Positions 1 to 8,598 of a stretch of 64,000 nt of DNA are shown piece by piece (position 1 is the stretch's first letter; the number at the start of each line of letters is the position of its first letter). Location of the stretch: assembly GCA_963708515.1 (NCBI GenBank), contig CAVPSX010000012.1:1-64000 (forward strand), in the 5' to 3' direction. Origin of the DNA: JAPLJM01 sp963708515 (lineage in GTDB: Bacteria > Desulfobacterota > Syntrophia > Syntrophales > Fen-1087). The position numbers were made by a program, and so were the translations under genes. The notes under the pieces are model-generated. The model made no database searches and had not been told where the DNA came from. It saw only the letters and a program-made list of their open reading frames with translations.

Positions 1-56
1 TCCCGGAAATGCTGATCATGCCTCAGAAGCGTCATACGATTACCGGCCGTGCTTAA
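1..56 (+). CDS. possible C-terminal tail of an upstream gene (partial)
   Basis: Reading from base 3, a frame is open from the window edge to a TAA at 54-56 and gives a tail of 17 residues ending TITGRA. It overlaps the GTG start of the next gene by 8 nt, as tightly packed operon genes often do. The fragment is too short to identify. It could also be non-coding. Confidence 0.3.
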   Translation, partial: PEMLIMPQKRHTITGRA

Positions 57-801
57 AGACAAGAAAGTCATTGTCGTCATGCCCGCATACAACGCGGCAA
101 AAACCCTGAAAAAAACCTATGAAGAGGTCATGGATCAGGGCATTGTGGATCTGGTCATACTGGTCGATGATGCCAGCAGTGATGATACGTCTGTCATTGC
201 GTCAGATCTTCCGCAGACGAAAGTGTGCACTCATGACCGGAACCGGGGCTACGGAGCCAATCAAAAAACCTGTTACCGCCTTGCCCTTGAGGCAGGCGGC
301 GACATCATCATCATGGTTCACCCCGACTATCAGTACACGCCGAAACTGATTCCCGCCATGGCCTCCGTGATCGGCAACGGCCTTTATCACTGTGTACTGG
401 GCTCTCGCATTCTGGGCGGACACGCCCTGAAAGGGGGCATGCCCCTGTGGAGGTACATGGCAAACCGGAGTTTAACCTTTGTTGAGAACATCCTCATGGG
501 AGAAAAACTGTCCGAATTTCATACCGGTTATCGGGCTTTCTCCCGGTCTTTGCTGGAACGTTTGCCATTGGGAATGAATTCTGATGACTTTGTGTTCGAC
601 AACCAGATGCTGGCACAAGTTATCTGGTTCGGCTGCACCGTTGCGGAGATCAGCTGCCCCACGAAATATTTCACGGACGCGTCATCCATCAATTTTATCC
701 GTAGCACGACCTATGGGGTGGGATGTATTCAAACGGCGGTCCTGTTTCGTCTGTGCCGGATGGGACTGATGCAATCCCCTTTGTTTCCAAAATTTTCATG
801 A
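49..801 (+). CDS. family 2 glycosyltransferase (polyprenyl-phosphate sugar synthase type)
   Basis: A 250-residue GT-A type glycosyltransferase, cytoplasmic or membrane-associated, that probably moves a sugar from a nucleotide donor to a lipid carrier or glycan. The N-terminus has the family 2 pattern VVMPAYNAAKTL near residue 9 and the acidic run DDASSDDT near residue 41. The segment HPDYQYTPKLIPAM and the FHTGYRAFSR stretch (around residue 165) are typical of dolichol-phosphate mannose synthase-like proteins. No C-terminal membrane domain follows, so this is the short form. The GTG start is forced by an in-frame stop at 13-15. Its neighbours, a TMTC-like membrane protein and a methyltransferase, suggest a surface-glycan locus. 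The exact donor and acceptor cannot be told. Confidence 0.85.
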   Translation: MLKDKKVIVVMPAYNAAKTLKKTYEEVMDQGIVDLVILVDDASSDDTSVIASDLPQTKVCTHDRNRGYGANQKTCYRLALEAGGDIIIMVHPDYQYTPKLIPAMASVIGNGLYHCVLGSRILGGHALKGGMPLWRYMANRSLTFVENILMGEKLSEFHTGYRAFSRSLLERLPLGMNSDDFVFDNQMLAQVIWFGCTVAEISCPTKYFTDASSINFIRSTTYGVGCIQTAVLFRLCRMGLMQSPLFPKFS

Positions 802-834
802 TGCGATGGAGAGCCGACTGGACCGGAGAATTTT

Positions 835-2589
835 ATGTTGCCAATGCCGGCTGATTTGAAATTGAAGTGGGAACACCGTGTAACCTTAATTATATTGATT
901 TTAGCAATTCTTACCCTTGCCACCTACTGGCGATCACAGGATCACGAATTCATCAATTACGACGACCCGCTTTATATTACAAAGAATTATCTAACCCAAT
1001 CGGATATAAGTTTAAAGAGCATAGCCGGTGTGTTCAAAGATCTACACACCGGCAACTGGCATCCCGTGACGATGCTGTCTCACATGCTGGACTGGCAGTT
1101 GTTCGGGGCTAATGCCGGAGGGCATCACTGGACCAACGTCATCATTCATGTTTTCAACACGACATTGCTTTTTTTGCTTTTTAGGATGATGACCGGAGCG
1201 ATATGGCGCAGTGCCTTTGTTGCGGCGCTGTTTGCCATTCATCCGATTAATGTTGAATCTGTGGCGTGGATTGCGGAGCGGAAGAATGTTTTAAGCACAT
1301 TTTTCTGGTTTCTGACGATGATTGGTTATGTTTGGTATGTGAGGTCTCCCGGCTGGAAGCGATATTTGACGGTGTTGATTTTTTTTGTTTTGGGGTTGAT
1401 GTCGAAGTCGATGCTGGTGACATTGCCGTTTGTTCTGCTTTTGATGGACTACTGGCCGTTGAAACGCACAAGCATCCATCAACAGGAAGGGCAATCGATT
1501 CCTTCTATTTCAGTTAAGAGGGAGAAGCTATCTGCTCTGATTGTTGAAAAGGCTCCTCTGTTCATTATAGCGATGGTGTTTATAGGCCTGACTTTATATG
1601 CTCAGCAAACGGTAAATGCCTTTGCCAGCCTGGAGTCGGTGTCATTCTCCAACCGTATTACGAACGCCGTTATCTCTTATGTATGGTATATAAAAAAATT
1701 ATTCTGGCCGACAGATCTGGCCGTTTTTTACCCTCACAGAATGATACTCACGTGGCAGGCGTCTTTGGCGGCAATATTATTGATTGCAGTGACCTTCCTC
1801 GTTTGCAAGCATTTCAGAAAGTATCCATATCTCGTTGTCGGCTGGTTTTGGTATCTGGGCACTTTGGTCCCGGTCATCGGCCTGGTTCAGGTTGGTCTCC
1901 AGTCTATGGCTGACCGTTATGCATATGTTCCATTGATCGGTCTTTTTGTCATAATGGCATGGCTTATTCCACAAGCATTATTAAGATTGCGGTATTCAAG
2001 AATATATGCCTTTTCCATATTCATCATATTCATCATCATTTTTACTGTTTCAACATACATTCAAATAGGAATGTGGAAAAACACGACAACTCTTTTTGAA
2101 GAAGCCCTCAAGATGAATCCGGAGAATTACATGGCTTATAATATACTGGGCTCGGAGGAGGCCGGAATAGGAAACCATGAGAAGGCATTACAATATTATC
2201 AGATGTCGATAACATTGAACCCGAAATATGCCAGAGTGTACAGCAACGCGGGCAACGAGTATTTGAAACTGGGTCAATACCGGGAGGCTTATAAGTACTA
2301 TCAGAAAGCCATTGCCATCAATGACAGATTGGCAGACGCCTATTATAATCTCGGTGTCTTGAATCTTGTGACGAACATGCCTGATGAGGCCCTCGTTCAT
2401 TTTCATAAAGCCCTGACCATCATGCCGGATTTCATTGATGCCCGTTTCAACATGGGTGTTGCGTTGTTCAGAATGGGAAAGCTTTCAGATGCCATCGAAC
2501 AGTTTGAAAAAACGGTGGAACTGAATCCGAAAAAAATGGAAGCCCGGAGGGCGTTGAAGATCAGTCGCGACCTGCAGAAAAAAAACTAA
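835..2589 (+). CDS. TMTC/PMT-like multi-pass membrane protein with C-terminal TPRs
   Basis: A 584-residue inner-membrane protein. Residues about 15-400 hold ten or so hydrophobic segments, with a first periplasmic loop carrying NYDDPLYIT and later HPVTMLSHMLDW and AERKNVLST. These features recur in bacterial TPR-containing glycosyltransferase-like proteins related to ArnT/PMT and eukaryotic TMTC enzymes. Residues about 420-580 form at least four tetratricopeptide repeats (AYNILGSEEAGIGNHEKALQ, then similar units). By analogy it would use a polyprenyl-phosphate sugar, which the adjacent GT2 could supply; this is inference. GGAG stands 6 nt before the ATG. The gene is visibly richer in A and T than the next ones, which hints at acquisition. 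Confidence 0.8.
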   Translation: MLPMPADLKLKWEHRVTLIILILAILTLATYWRSQDHEFINYDDPLYITKNYLTQSDISLKSIAGVFKDLHTGNWHPVTMLSHMLDWQLFGANAGGHHWTNVIIHVFNTTLLFLLFRMMTGAIWRSAFVAALFAIHPINVESVAWIAERKNVLSTFFWFLTMIGYVWYVRSPGWKRYLTVLIFFVLGLMSKSMLVTLPFVLLLMDYWPLKRTSIHQQEGQSIPSISVKREKLSALIVEKAPLFIIAMVFIGLTLYAQQTVNAFASLESVSFSNRITNAVISYVWYIKKLFWPTDLAVFYPHRMILTWQASLAAILLIAVTFLVCKHFRKYPYLVVGWFWYLGTLVPVIGLVQVGLQSMADRYAYVPLIGLFVIMAWLIPQALLRLRYSRIYAFSIFIIFIIIFTVSTYIQIGMWKNTTTLFEEALKMNPENYMAYNILGSEEAGIGNHEKALQYYQMSITLNPKYARVYSNAGNEYLKLGQYREAYKYYQKAIAINDRLADAYYNLGVLNLVTNMPDEALVHFHKALTIMPDFIDARFNMGVALFRMGKLSDAIEQFEKTVELNPKKMEARRALKISRDLQKKN

Positions 2590-2593
2590 GAAA

Positions 2594-3355
2594 ATGATTT
2601 CTCCAAACCGTTTTGAAAATTTGTTCGAAAATCAGCAGTACATCGCACTTAAAAACATTCTCTATAACTATCGCCTGAGGAAACGGGCCGTTGAAAAGGC
2701 GTTAAGCGGAGAAGAGATGATCCTTACGCTGGAGGTGGGGAGCGGCATATCGCCGGTGGTAACCATTACCGATCTAATTGTCTACACGGACCTGTCCTTT
2801 TTGGCGGTTCGCCTGTTGAGGCAAAGCCGGCGAAAGGGATACTATGTGGTTGCCGACGCCATGAACCTCCCCTTTAAGGAAGACTCTTTTTCTCACGCGG
2901 TGGCTTCGGAGGTTTTGGAGCACCTGCCGGACGATGGCAGGGCTCTGCGTGAAATGGCAGCCGTTCTGAAGCGCCCGGGCCGTCTGATCGTCACTTTCCC
3001 CCACCGTTGCGATTATTTTACGCTCGATGATGCGTTTGTCGGCCATTACCGGCGATACGAGCTGAATGAAATGTGCGGGGCGATGGAAGCGGCCGGTCTG
3101 CATCCTGTCGCCGTGGAAAAAGTCCTGGGTCCCCTTGAAAAAGTCACGATGATGGTGGCTGTTGGATGCATCCACCTGGTCCGCAAACTCAAATCGGGCA
3201 ACGTCGTCCCTTCTGAAAGGAGGGGGCGGCTCGATCGCATTCTGCCTTTTTTTAAATGGGCCAACTGCTTCTATGCCGGCCTTGTCTGGCTCGACACCCG
3301 CGTCATGCCCCGAAAATTTTCGTCCGTTCTGTTGATGAAATCAGAGAAAAAATGA
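2594..3355 (+). CDS. class I SAM-dependent methyltransferase
   Basis: A 253-residue protein with a Rossmann methyltransferase core. Motif I is LEVGSGISPVV (about residue 50), an acidic residue in TDLSFLAVR follows, then VADAMNLPFKEDSF and the post-motif EVLEHLPDDGRALREM, as in the UbiE/Methyltransf_11 group. It starts 4 nt after the TPR protein stop, so the two are probably co-transcribed with the GT2 gene. A substrate cannot be named; modification of a glycan, lipid carrier or quinone-like molecule is possible. No strong Shine-Dalgarno is seen, which fits translational coupling. Confidence 0.8.
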   Translation: MISPNRFENLFENQQYIALKNILYNYRLRKRAVEKALSGEEMILTLEVGSGISPVVTITDLIVYTDLSFLAVRLLRQSRRKGYYVVADAMNLPFKEDSFSHAVASEVLEHLPDDGRALREMAAVLKRPGRLIVTFPHRCDYFTLDDAFVGHYRRYELNEMCGAMEAAGLHPVAVEKVLGPLEKVTMMVAVGCIHLVRKLKSGNVVPSERRGRLDRILPFFKWANCFYAGLVWLDTRVMPRKFSSVLLMKSEKK

Positions 3356-3377
3356 ATAGGCCCGAGATGATGCCTCT

Positions 3378-4598
3378 TCATCCCTGAAGGCAGGCGTACA
3401 CGGCCTGATAGACCTCTTCTACCGAAATGGACTGCATGCAGCGGTTGTTTTTGCAAGGGGAAAAACGGTGGTTGAAGGCATTGACACAGGGACTGCAGGC
3501 AAGTCCCGCATGGATAATATGGGAGCGGCCACCGATGGCGCCGAAGAGTGCCGGCGTCTCCGGGCCATACAGGACAATGCTGTGGATGTCCGTCATGGAG
3601 GCGAAATGCCCCGGTCCGCTGTCATTGGTGACCAGGATATCGGCCAGTGTGTAGAGCACCAGCAGCTCTCTTAACGTTGTCTTTCCGGCCAGACAGACGG
3701 TCCGGTCCGAACCGATTTCCAGGCAGACCTTTTCCGCGGATTCCCGTTCCGATGGAGCGCCCGTGATGAACAGGACGGAATTCGGAATTTCCTGCAGGAT
3801 GCGCCGGCCCAGCCGGACAAAGTTCTGCGTGTCCCATTTCCGCAAGGGCAGCATGTCGCTGGCGTTGGGATTCAGCAGAATGATCGGCCCAGCGATGGGT
3901 TCGGGAAACGACTGCGCCAGGAGGCCTTTGACTTTGAGGGTTTCTTCCCTGCCGGGTGTAAACGTCGGCGCCGTTTCTACGAACCCGTCCACAGGCAGTT
4001 TCACGAGCGGCAGGTCTTGAGGCGCCGCATCGAGGGCCGCCACGAGCAGGTGATAGGCCCTTGCGGTATGCAGATAGGGATTGTAATGAACGCGGTGCGT
4101 CATGAGGTCTCCGCGATAGGGCGCCTCGCTCGTGAAGCGGTGCAGGCCTACGCGCCGGGCGGCGCCGGTCAGATAGGACAGGATGGCGGACGCACGGGCA
4201 AAGAATTCCATGTCCACCACGGCGTCGATGCCGATCCGCCGGATACGGCAGAGGCTCCGCAGGATGTCCAGGAGAAAAATGGAAAACTGCCGGTTGCGGA
4301 TGACAAATACGTTTTCACGGGGAAGAACATCAATGATGTCCAGAATTTCCCGGTTTTCTTCAAAGACGCAAAAGTAAACATTCTGCCGGCCCACCCTGTC
4401 GATCACCCGCAGAATGGCGCTGTAGGCCAGAACCGTTGCGCCCTGCTCGATCAGTTTGATAAAAAGGATTTTTCTGATTGGGACTTGGGGCGGGCCTTGC
4501 GGACTGATTTTGTCCACGATCATGCGAAAACAGGTCAGGATGAAGCAGGCGATCTTGCCGAAGCCGATGTCGATCTTGCGGATGGTTTCAGGTTTCAA
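3378..4598 (-). CDS. family 9 glycosyltransferase (heptosyltransferase-like)
   Basis: A 406-residue GT-B fold protein of the ADP-heptose:LPS heptosyltransferase family. The C-terminal half shows the family signatures LLNPNASDMLPLRKW (donor-side loop), LAGKTTLRELLVLYTLADIL and VTNDSGPGHFAS, the last being the usual nucleotide-sugar-binding segment. It lies 13 nt downstream of the phosphomannomutase gene on the same strand and would act on the inner leaflet in LPS core or related glycan assembly. It is longer than classical WaaC/WaaF (about 350) because of an N-terminal hydrophobic region. Whether the sugar is heptose cannot be decided here. Confidence 0.85.
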   Translation of the reverse strand: MKPETIRKIDIGFGKIACFILTCFRMIVDKISPQGPPQVPIRKILFIKLIEQGATVLAYSAILRVIDRVGRQNVYFCVFEENREILDIIDVLPRENVFVIRNRQFSIFLLDILRSLCRIRRIGIDAVVDMEFFARASAILSYLTGAARRVGLHRFTSEAPYRGDLMTHRVHYNPYLHTARAYHLLVAALDAAPQDLPLVKLPVDGFVETAPTFTPGREETLKVKGLLAQSFPEPIAGPIILLNPNASDMLPLRKWDTQNFVRLGRRILQEIPNSVLFITGAPSERESAEKVCLEIGSDRTVCLAGKTTLRELLVLYTLADILVTNDSGPGHFASMTDIHSIVLYGPETPALFGAIGGRSHIIHAGLACSPCVNAFNHRFSPCKNNRCMQSISVEEVYQAVYACLQG

Positions 4599-4611
4599 GC
4601 GCGGTAACCTT

Positions 4612-5985
4612 TTAGCCTACATGTCGCTTCATGATCTTCTCCAGCGCTTCTTCGACCATTTGTCGGATCGCCCGGAGGCGTTCTTCCGTCGTCGCCTCGA
4701 AACGCAGCACGAGTACAGGCTGCGTGTTGGATGAACGGATCAGGCCCCATCCGTCCGCAAACGGAATCCGGACCCCGTCAATGTCAATAATTTTGAAGTC
4801 CTTGCGGAAGTGCATTTTGGCTTCTTCCACGACCTGAAATTTGACATGATCGGGACAGGCCACGCGGATTTCCGGCGTGCTGAAGGTAATGGGGACATCT
4901 GCGAGGATGTTGCTGAGCTTCTGACCGGATGAAGACAGGATTTCCAGCAGCCGGATGGAGGCATAGATGGCGTCGTCATAGCCGAAATAGCGATCGGCGA
5001 AAAACAGATGGCCGCTCATTTCACCCGCCAGCAGAGCCTTCTCCTGCTTCATCTTTCCCTTGATCAGGGAGTGGCCCGCCTTCCACATGATCGGCCGGCC
5101 GCCGTGGGCGGCGATGTCGTCATAGAGTTTCTGCGAACATTTGACTTCGCCGATGATGGCTGCGCCGGGGTTCTTCGCGAGAATGAATCTGGAAAACAGC
5201 AGCAGAAGCTCATCCCCCCAGAGAATCTTCCCCTCATCCGTGACGGCGCCGATGCGGTCTGCGTCGCCGTCGTAGGCGATGCCGACATCTGCTTTCTTTT
5301 CCTTGACCAGGGCGATGAGGTCCCTGAGGTTTTCCGGGATAGTGGGGTCCGGAAAGTGATGGGGAAAGCGGCCGTCCGGTTCACAGTAAATATCCGTGAT
5401 TTCACAGCCCAGACGACGGAAAATGGGCAGGGCAAAAAGACCGCCCACGCCGTTGCCGGCATCGACCACGATCTTTAACCCCGGCCGGACCTTCACGTTG
5501 TTGACCAGATAATCCTCGTAAGATTGAGTAATGTCCCGGCGGCTGAGGGTTCCGTTTCCCGCCGGATACCGGGCCTGCTCCATGATTTTGCGCAGTTCCT
5601 GGATTTGGTCGCCGTAAATCGTGTCGGGACCGATACAGATCTTGAAACCGTTGAATTCCGGCGGATTGTGGCTTCCGGTGATCATGACGCCGCCGTCGGT
5701 TTTCAGGTGACGGATGGAATAGTAGAGCATGGCGGTCGCGCACAGTCCAATGTCGATGACGTCGATGCCGGTTGCGCGAATCCCTTCTGCAATGGCGTTG
5801 AGATAGGCTTCCGAACTCAGGCGGCAGTCCCTGCCGACGGTCATCGTCCTGATCCCATGTCGCAGGGCGTAAGCGCCGATTGCCTGGCCCAGTTCCCGGA
5901 CAAAATCGGGATTCAGGTCCCGATCCACCACGCCCCTGACGTCATATTCGCGAAACACTTCCGGATTCATCATGTTCTCCATCAT
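4612..5985 (-). CDS. phosphomannomutase/phosphoglucomutase
   Basis: A 457-residue alpha-D-phosphohexomutase (AlgC/ManB-like) interconverting hexose 6- and 1-phosphates to feed nucleotide-sugar synthesis. All four catalytic loops are visible: phosphoserine loop TGSHNPPEFNG (about 105), metal-binding DGDADRIG (about 245), sugar-binding GEMSGHLFF (about 325) and phosphate-binding RSSNTQPVLVLRFEA (about 425). The length matches bacterial PMM/PGM. It precedes the GT9 gene in transcription order, so a supply role for LPS or exopolysaccharide sugars is the natural reading. The start MMENMMNPEVFREYDVRG has several Met options; FREYDVRG is the conserved beginning. Confidence 0.9.
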   Translation of the reverse strand: MMENMMNPEVFREYDVRGVVDRDLNPDFVRELGQAIGAYALRHGIRTMTVGRDCRLSSEAYLNAIAEGIRATGIDVIDIGLCATAMLYYSIRHLKTDGGVMITGSHNPPEFNGFKICIGPDTIYGDQIQELRKIMEQARYPAGNGTLSRRDITQSYEDYLVNNVKVRPGLKIVVDAGNGVGGLFALPIFRRLGCEITDIYCEPDGRFPHHFPDPTIPENLRDLIALVKEKKADVGIAYDGDADRIGAVTDEGKILWGDELLLLFSRFILAKNPGAAIIGEVKCSQKLYDDIAAHGGRPIMWKAGHSLIKGKMKQEKALLAGEMSGHLFFADRYFGYDDAIYASIRLLEILSSSGQKLSNILADVPITFSTPEIRVACPDHVKFQVVEEAKMHFRKDFKIIDIDGVRIPFADGWGLIRSSNTQPVLVLRFEATTEERLRAIRQMVEEALEKIMKRHVG

Positions 5986-6019
5986 TTTTCTTCACGCTAA
6001 CCAATAATTCCCCGTTCTG

Positions 6020-6613
6020 TCAAGTCAAAGAAACCCGTTTTGGCGTCTTGCCCAAGCGTTCATCACGCTTCAGGAACGGCTTTTCATATTTCTTAACCAG
6101 AAAGGGATCATCGTTGAACAGTTGCCGGAGGCTCGCCGAGACGCTTTCTGTATTGATGTCAAGTAGCGCGAAGGTCAAAGGACACCCCCGGTGTTCGTCG
6201 CAGCTCATATGGCCGGGATTGATCATGATAACGCCGTTGCATCGCTTGATTTCCGCCCGGTGTGTGTGGCCGAATAAAAAAAGATCCGCCTGGCCGCCGT
6301 GTATGATCATTTCCGGTTTGAGGTCAGCTGGCAGATCATTGTAATGGGACTCGGGGGTATGAGTCAGAAATATCTTCCAGCCGGCCACTTCGATGAATCG
6401 GCGGTTGGGGACATTGGGATCGTAATAATGGGGATCCCACGTTCCCGGCACCTTGATCAGCCGATGACCTTCGTTCTCCAGTAAATCCGTATCATTATAA
6501 TAATCACCGAGATGAATGACCATGTCGACCTGCCTGTCTTTGAGGTACGCCATAACCATTCTGATGGTCGTCATGTCTTCATGGGTATCGGAAATGACCA
6601 TGATTCTTTTCAT
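6020..6613 (-). CDS. YfcE/MJ0936-type metallophosphoesterase
   Basis: A 197-residue metal-dependent phosphodiesterase. Metal ligands are visible in SDTHED (motif I), HLGD (motif II), LTHTPE and FGHTHRAE (last motif). The motif usually read as GNCD or GNHD is GTWD here, so the Asn ligand is replaced by Thr. The start is set at the ATG giving MKRIMVISDTHED, where the family begins. A GTG at 6655 would add 14 residues and overlap the previous stop as GTGA. It sits between the HAD phosphatase and the phosphomannomutase, all on the minus strand. The physiological substrate is unknown. Confidence 0.8.
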   Translation of the reverse strand: MKRIMVISDTHEDMTTIRMVMAYLKDRQVDMVIHLGDYYNDTDLLENEGHRLIKVPGTWDPHYYDPNVPNRRFIEVAGWKIFLTHTPESHYNDLPADLKPEMIIHGGQADLFLFGHTHRAEIKRCNGVIMINPGHMSCDEHRGCPLTFALLDINTESVSASLRQLFNDDPFLVKKYEKPFLKRDERLGKTPKRVSLT

Positions 6614-6651
6614 ATAGAAAAAATCCAATGTCTTTCGACTCTGAAAAAAGC

Positions 6652-7323
6652 TCACACCAGGATGGCGAGGATATCCGTCGCCGTATCGAGAACCATGTCA
6701 GCGCCCGCCTGTTCCAGCGCCTCGCGCCGGGAATAACCGGTCAGCACGCCGATGGTAAAGGCGCCTGCGTCTTTGCCTGTTTGGATATCCATCGGATGAT
6801 CGCCGACCATGGCGGCCTGCCCGGCGTCTACATTCAGTATGTCCAGCGCCGTCATCAGATGCCCGGGATGAGGCTTGATGTGGGGGGTCTGTTCCCGTGT
6901 TACGACAGCCTGTGTGTATCGATCAATATCCGGAAAAAGCGCCTGCACGGCGGCAAGGCAATTTCGGGTGATCACCCCGGTCTTAACGCCTTTCCTTTGC
7001 AGCGCCGTCAGCATATTCCGGGTTCCGTCAAAGAGGGCGCCTCCCCGCGCCGCCTCGATTTCAATCGCGGCGATAAGCGCATGAGCCCGTTCGATGAATT
7101 CGGCCTCCTTGCCCGGTTGATATTGCGACACCAGGCCTGCGCCTGCGGCGATCATCTCCAGAATAAAAAGATCCCTCAATCCGTTCGGGGAAAGGGGGAT
7201 ACGGTAGCCTGAAACCAGTTCCAGTACCTCCTGCCGCATGCGCGAAAAATCGATATTCAGTTGTGCAAGGGTGCCGTCGAAATCAAAGATGATCCCCTGC
7301 AGGGGAAGCCTTTTCGTTGCCAA
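6652..7323 (-). CDS. HAD-superfamily phosphatase, phosphoglycolate phosphatase-like
   Basis: A 223-residue haloacid-dehalogenase-type hydrolase. Motif I is FDFDGTLAQL near residue 15 with the nucleophile Asp and the general acid Asp two residues on. Motif II is VITRNC, and motif IV is VGDHPMDIQTGK near residue 175. The helical cap between motifs I and II is of the C1 type, as in Gph and PpaX. It is the promoter-proximal gene of the minus-strand group that continues into the phosphoesterase. Phosphoglycolate, pyrophosphate or a sugar phosphate are all possible substrates. Confidence 0.8.
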   Translation of the reverse strand: MATKRLPLQGIIFDFDGTLAQLNIDFSRMRQEVLELVSGYRIPLSPNGLRDLFILEMIAAGAGLVSQYQPGKEAEFIERAHALIAAIEIEAARGGALFDGTRNMLTALQRKGVKTGVITRNCLAAVQALFPDIDRYTQAVVTREQTPHIKPHPGHLMTALDILNVDAGQAAMVGDHPMDIQTGKDAGAFTIGVLTGYSRREALEQAGADMVLDTATDILAILV

Positions 7324-7388
7324 GAAAAACCTTTCTTCCGGTGTCAGGATGGCTGGACTTAAGAAAAGTAAAAAAACAAGCCAAAGAC

Positions 7389-7514
7389 GACGGCTTCATA
7401 AAAAGTTCCGCAGGCAAGGCGCGCAAATCCTGAGGAATGAGGCGCACCCAGGCGTACACCGCAATGACGAAGGATGCAGCGCAGCGAAGCATCCGGATTT
7501 TTTCCGAAGCCGTC
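7389..7514. repeat. interspersed palindromic repeat family 1, copy 1
   Basis: A 126-bp element with imperfect terminal inverted repeats: the left end begins GACGGCTTCATAAAAAG and the right end, read on the other strand, begins GACGGCTTCGGAAAAAA. The interior matches copy 2 at 26977-27099 in GCAGGCAAGGCGCGCAAAT, TGAGGAATGAGGCG and GGATGCAGCGCA. It codes for nothing. A 13-bp direct repeat (GTCAGGATGGCTG) occurs at 7343-7355 and 7512-7524, around the element. It resembles a MITE or REP-like sequence; no transposase is nearby. Confidence 0.8.
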
Positions 7515-7595
7515 AGGATGGCTGTAACTATGCAATAGGCGAACACTTGTCAAGCGAAAACAGGACTGGTTTTTTGAAAAGCCTATCAACGCTCT

Positions 7596-8459
7596 CTATC
7601 TGGTTCCGGTAATATAGGTCTGCCCCAGCGTCCTTGTGATCACCGGATGCGAGCTGACATCAGGCAGCTTGAAATCGAAAAGAATTTCCAGAAAGCGAAT
7701 AATGATGTAAAACGTGGCGCCCCAGAGGACGTCCTGTCCGTTGTCTTCCTCACGCTTGATAAAACAGGGAAACTCCCATGATGTCTGATCACCGCGACTG
7801 ATAGAATCCAGGGCCTTGATCTGAAGACGGGCGTAATTTTCTTGCTGGAAAAAAGCCCCCAGCGGGATTTCCACGATCCGTTCAACCTCATGATTGGGCC
7901 GATAGCAGGGCATATCTTTAACGAGGCCGACCAGTGGAAAAATCGTTCTGCGGAACAGAATCAGCGAATGGCAGGGCAGGGGGCCGAGAAATTGAATATT
8001 GAAGGGATTCAAACGGATTTCTTCCCATGCTTCCCGGACGGCGCCGGCCAGAAAAAGCGTCAAGGCGTCAAATGCAGCGGATGGCCTTTGACGGGCATAT
8101 TGCTTTGCGGCCCCTCCCAGAACCGGAATGATTCCCGATACAATCAACAGCTTCAGCAAGATGTCCAGTCGAGGCGCCAGCATGCCGCCGGGGCAGCTCA
8201 GATCGCCGGGCTGGGAGACTCGAGCGGAACGTTTGATCAGTTGAAAACAGTATTCCCCCCCCTGCCCGATCATGGCCGAAGCGTTGTCCTGACGGAAATA
8301 GAGCAGCAACAGCACCCCCGCTGCCGAATAGTGTTCCGCTGTATGCCTTGTGGAATCAATAAAAGCCCTCTGTTCGGCAAAGTCGATGGGGAGCGGCCCG
8401 AGCCTGTCGATGACCGCCTGCGCAAAGCTTTCCTTTTGTTTCAGCATTGTCAGGTCCAT
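7596..8459 (-). CDS. NUDIX hydrolase, CoA-pyrophosphatase-like
   Basis: A 287-residue protein of the NUDIX family related to CoA pyrophosphatases. It has a Pro-Gly-Gly region (PGDLSCPGGMLAPRLD, about residue 80) and the core of a Nudix box, AVREAWEEI (about residue 140). These two parts are separated by about 45 extra residues, so the Nudix box is not compact as in typical members. A longer reading frame upstream runs through the tRNA gene and is not real. The start is placed at the ATG downstream of the tRNA terminator. Expected activity is hydrolysis of a nucleoside diphosphate linked to another moiety; the substrate is unproven. Confidence 0.7.
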   Translation of the reverse strand: MDLTMLKQKESFAQAVIDRLGPLPIDFAEQRAFIDSTRHTAEHYSAAGVLLLLYFRQDNASAMIGQGGEYCFQLIKRSARVSQPGDLSCPGGMLAPRLDILLKLLIVSGIIPVLGGAAKQYARQRPSAAFDALTLFLAGAVREAWEEIRLNPFNIQFLGPLPCHSLILFRRTIFPLVGLVKDMPCYRPNHEVERIVEIPLGAFFQQENYARLQIKALDSISRGDQTSWEFPCFIKREEDNGQDVLWGATFYIIIRFLEILFDFKLPDVSSHPVITRTLGQTYITGTR

Positions 8460-8470
8460 AACATTGCCAT

Positions 8471-8498
8471 AAAAAAAGCCTGACGCGAGGCCAGGCTT
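8471..8498 (-). terminator. rho-independent terminator of the tRNA-Met gene
   Basis: On the minus strand a 7-bp stem AAGCCTG / CAGGCTT closes a 9-nt loop and is followed directly by a run of seven T. It begins 9 nt after the CCA end of the tRNA. It ends before the NUDIX start codon, which explains why that gene must begin downstream of it. Confidence 0.85.
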
Positions 8499-8507
8499 CA
8501 TCATTTC

Positions 8508-8584
8508 TGGTGGCGGTGCAGGGAATCGAACCCCGGACACTACGGATATGAGCCGTATGCTCTAACCGGCTGAGCTACACCGCC
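8508..8584 (-). tRNA. tRNA-Met (CAT), probably elongator
   Basis: A 77-nt cloverleaf on the minus strand. The acceptor stem is GGCGGTG/CACCGCC with discriminator A and an encoded CCA. The D arm contains GTAGCTCAGCCGGTTAGAGC, the anticodon stem is TACGG/CCGTA with loop CTCATAT (anticodon CAT), and the T arm is CGGGGTTCGATTCCCTG. The G1-C72 pair and overall sequence favour elongator methionine tRNA over the initiator, which has a mismatched first pair. An Ile2 tRNA (lysidine-modified CAT) cannot be strictly excluded. Confidence 0.93.
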
Positions 8585-8598
8585 GAATCGATCGCGCG

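Noticed and set aside
8460..8540. N-terminal extension of the NUDIX protein
   Set aside because: The extra codons run through the tRNA-Met gene and its terminator, so they cannot be mRNA of that gene from its own start.
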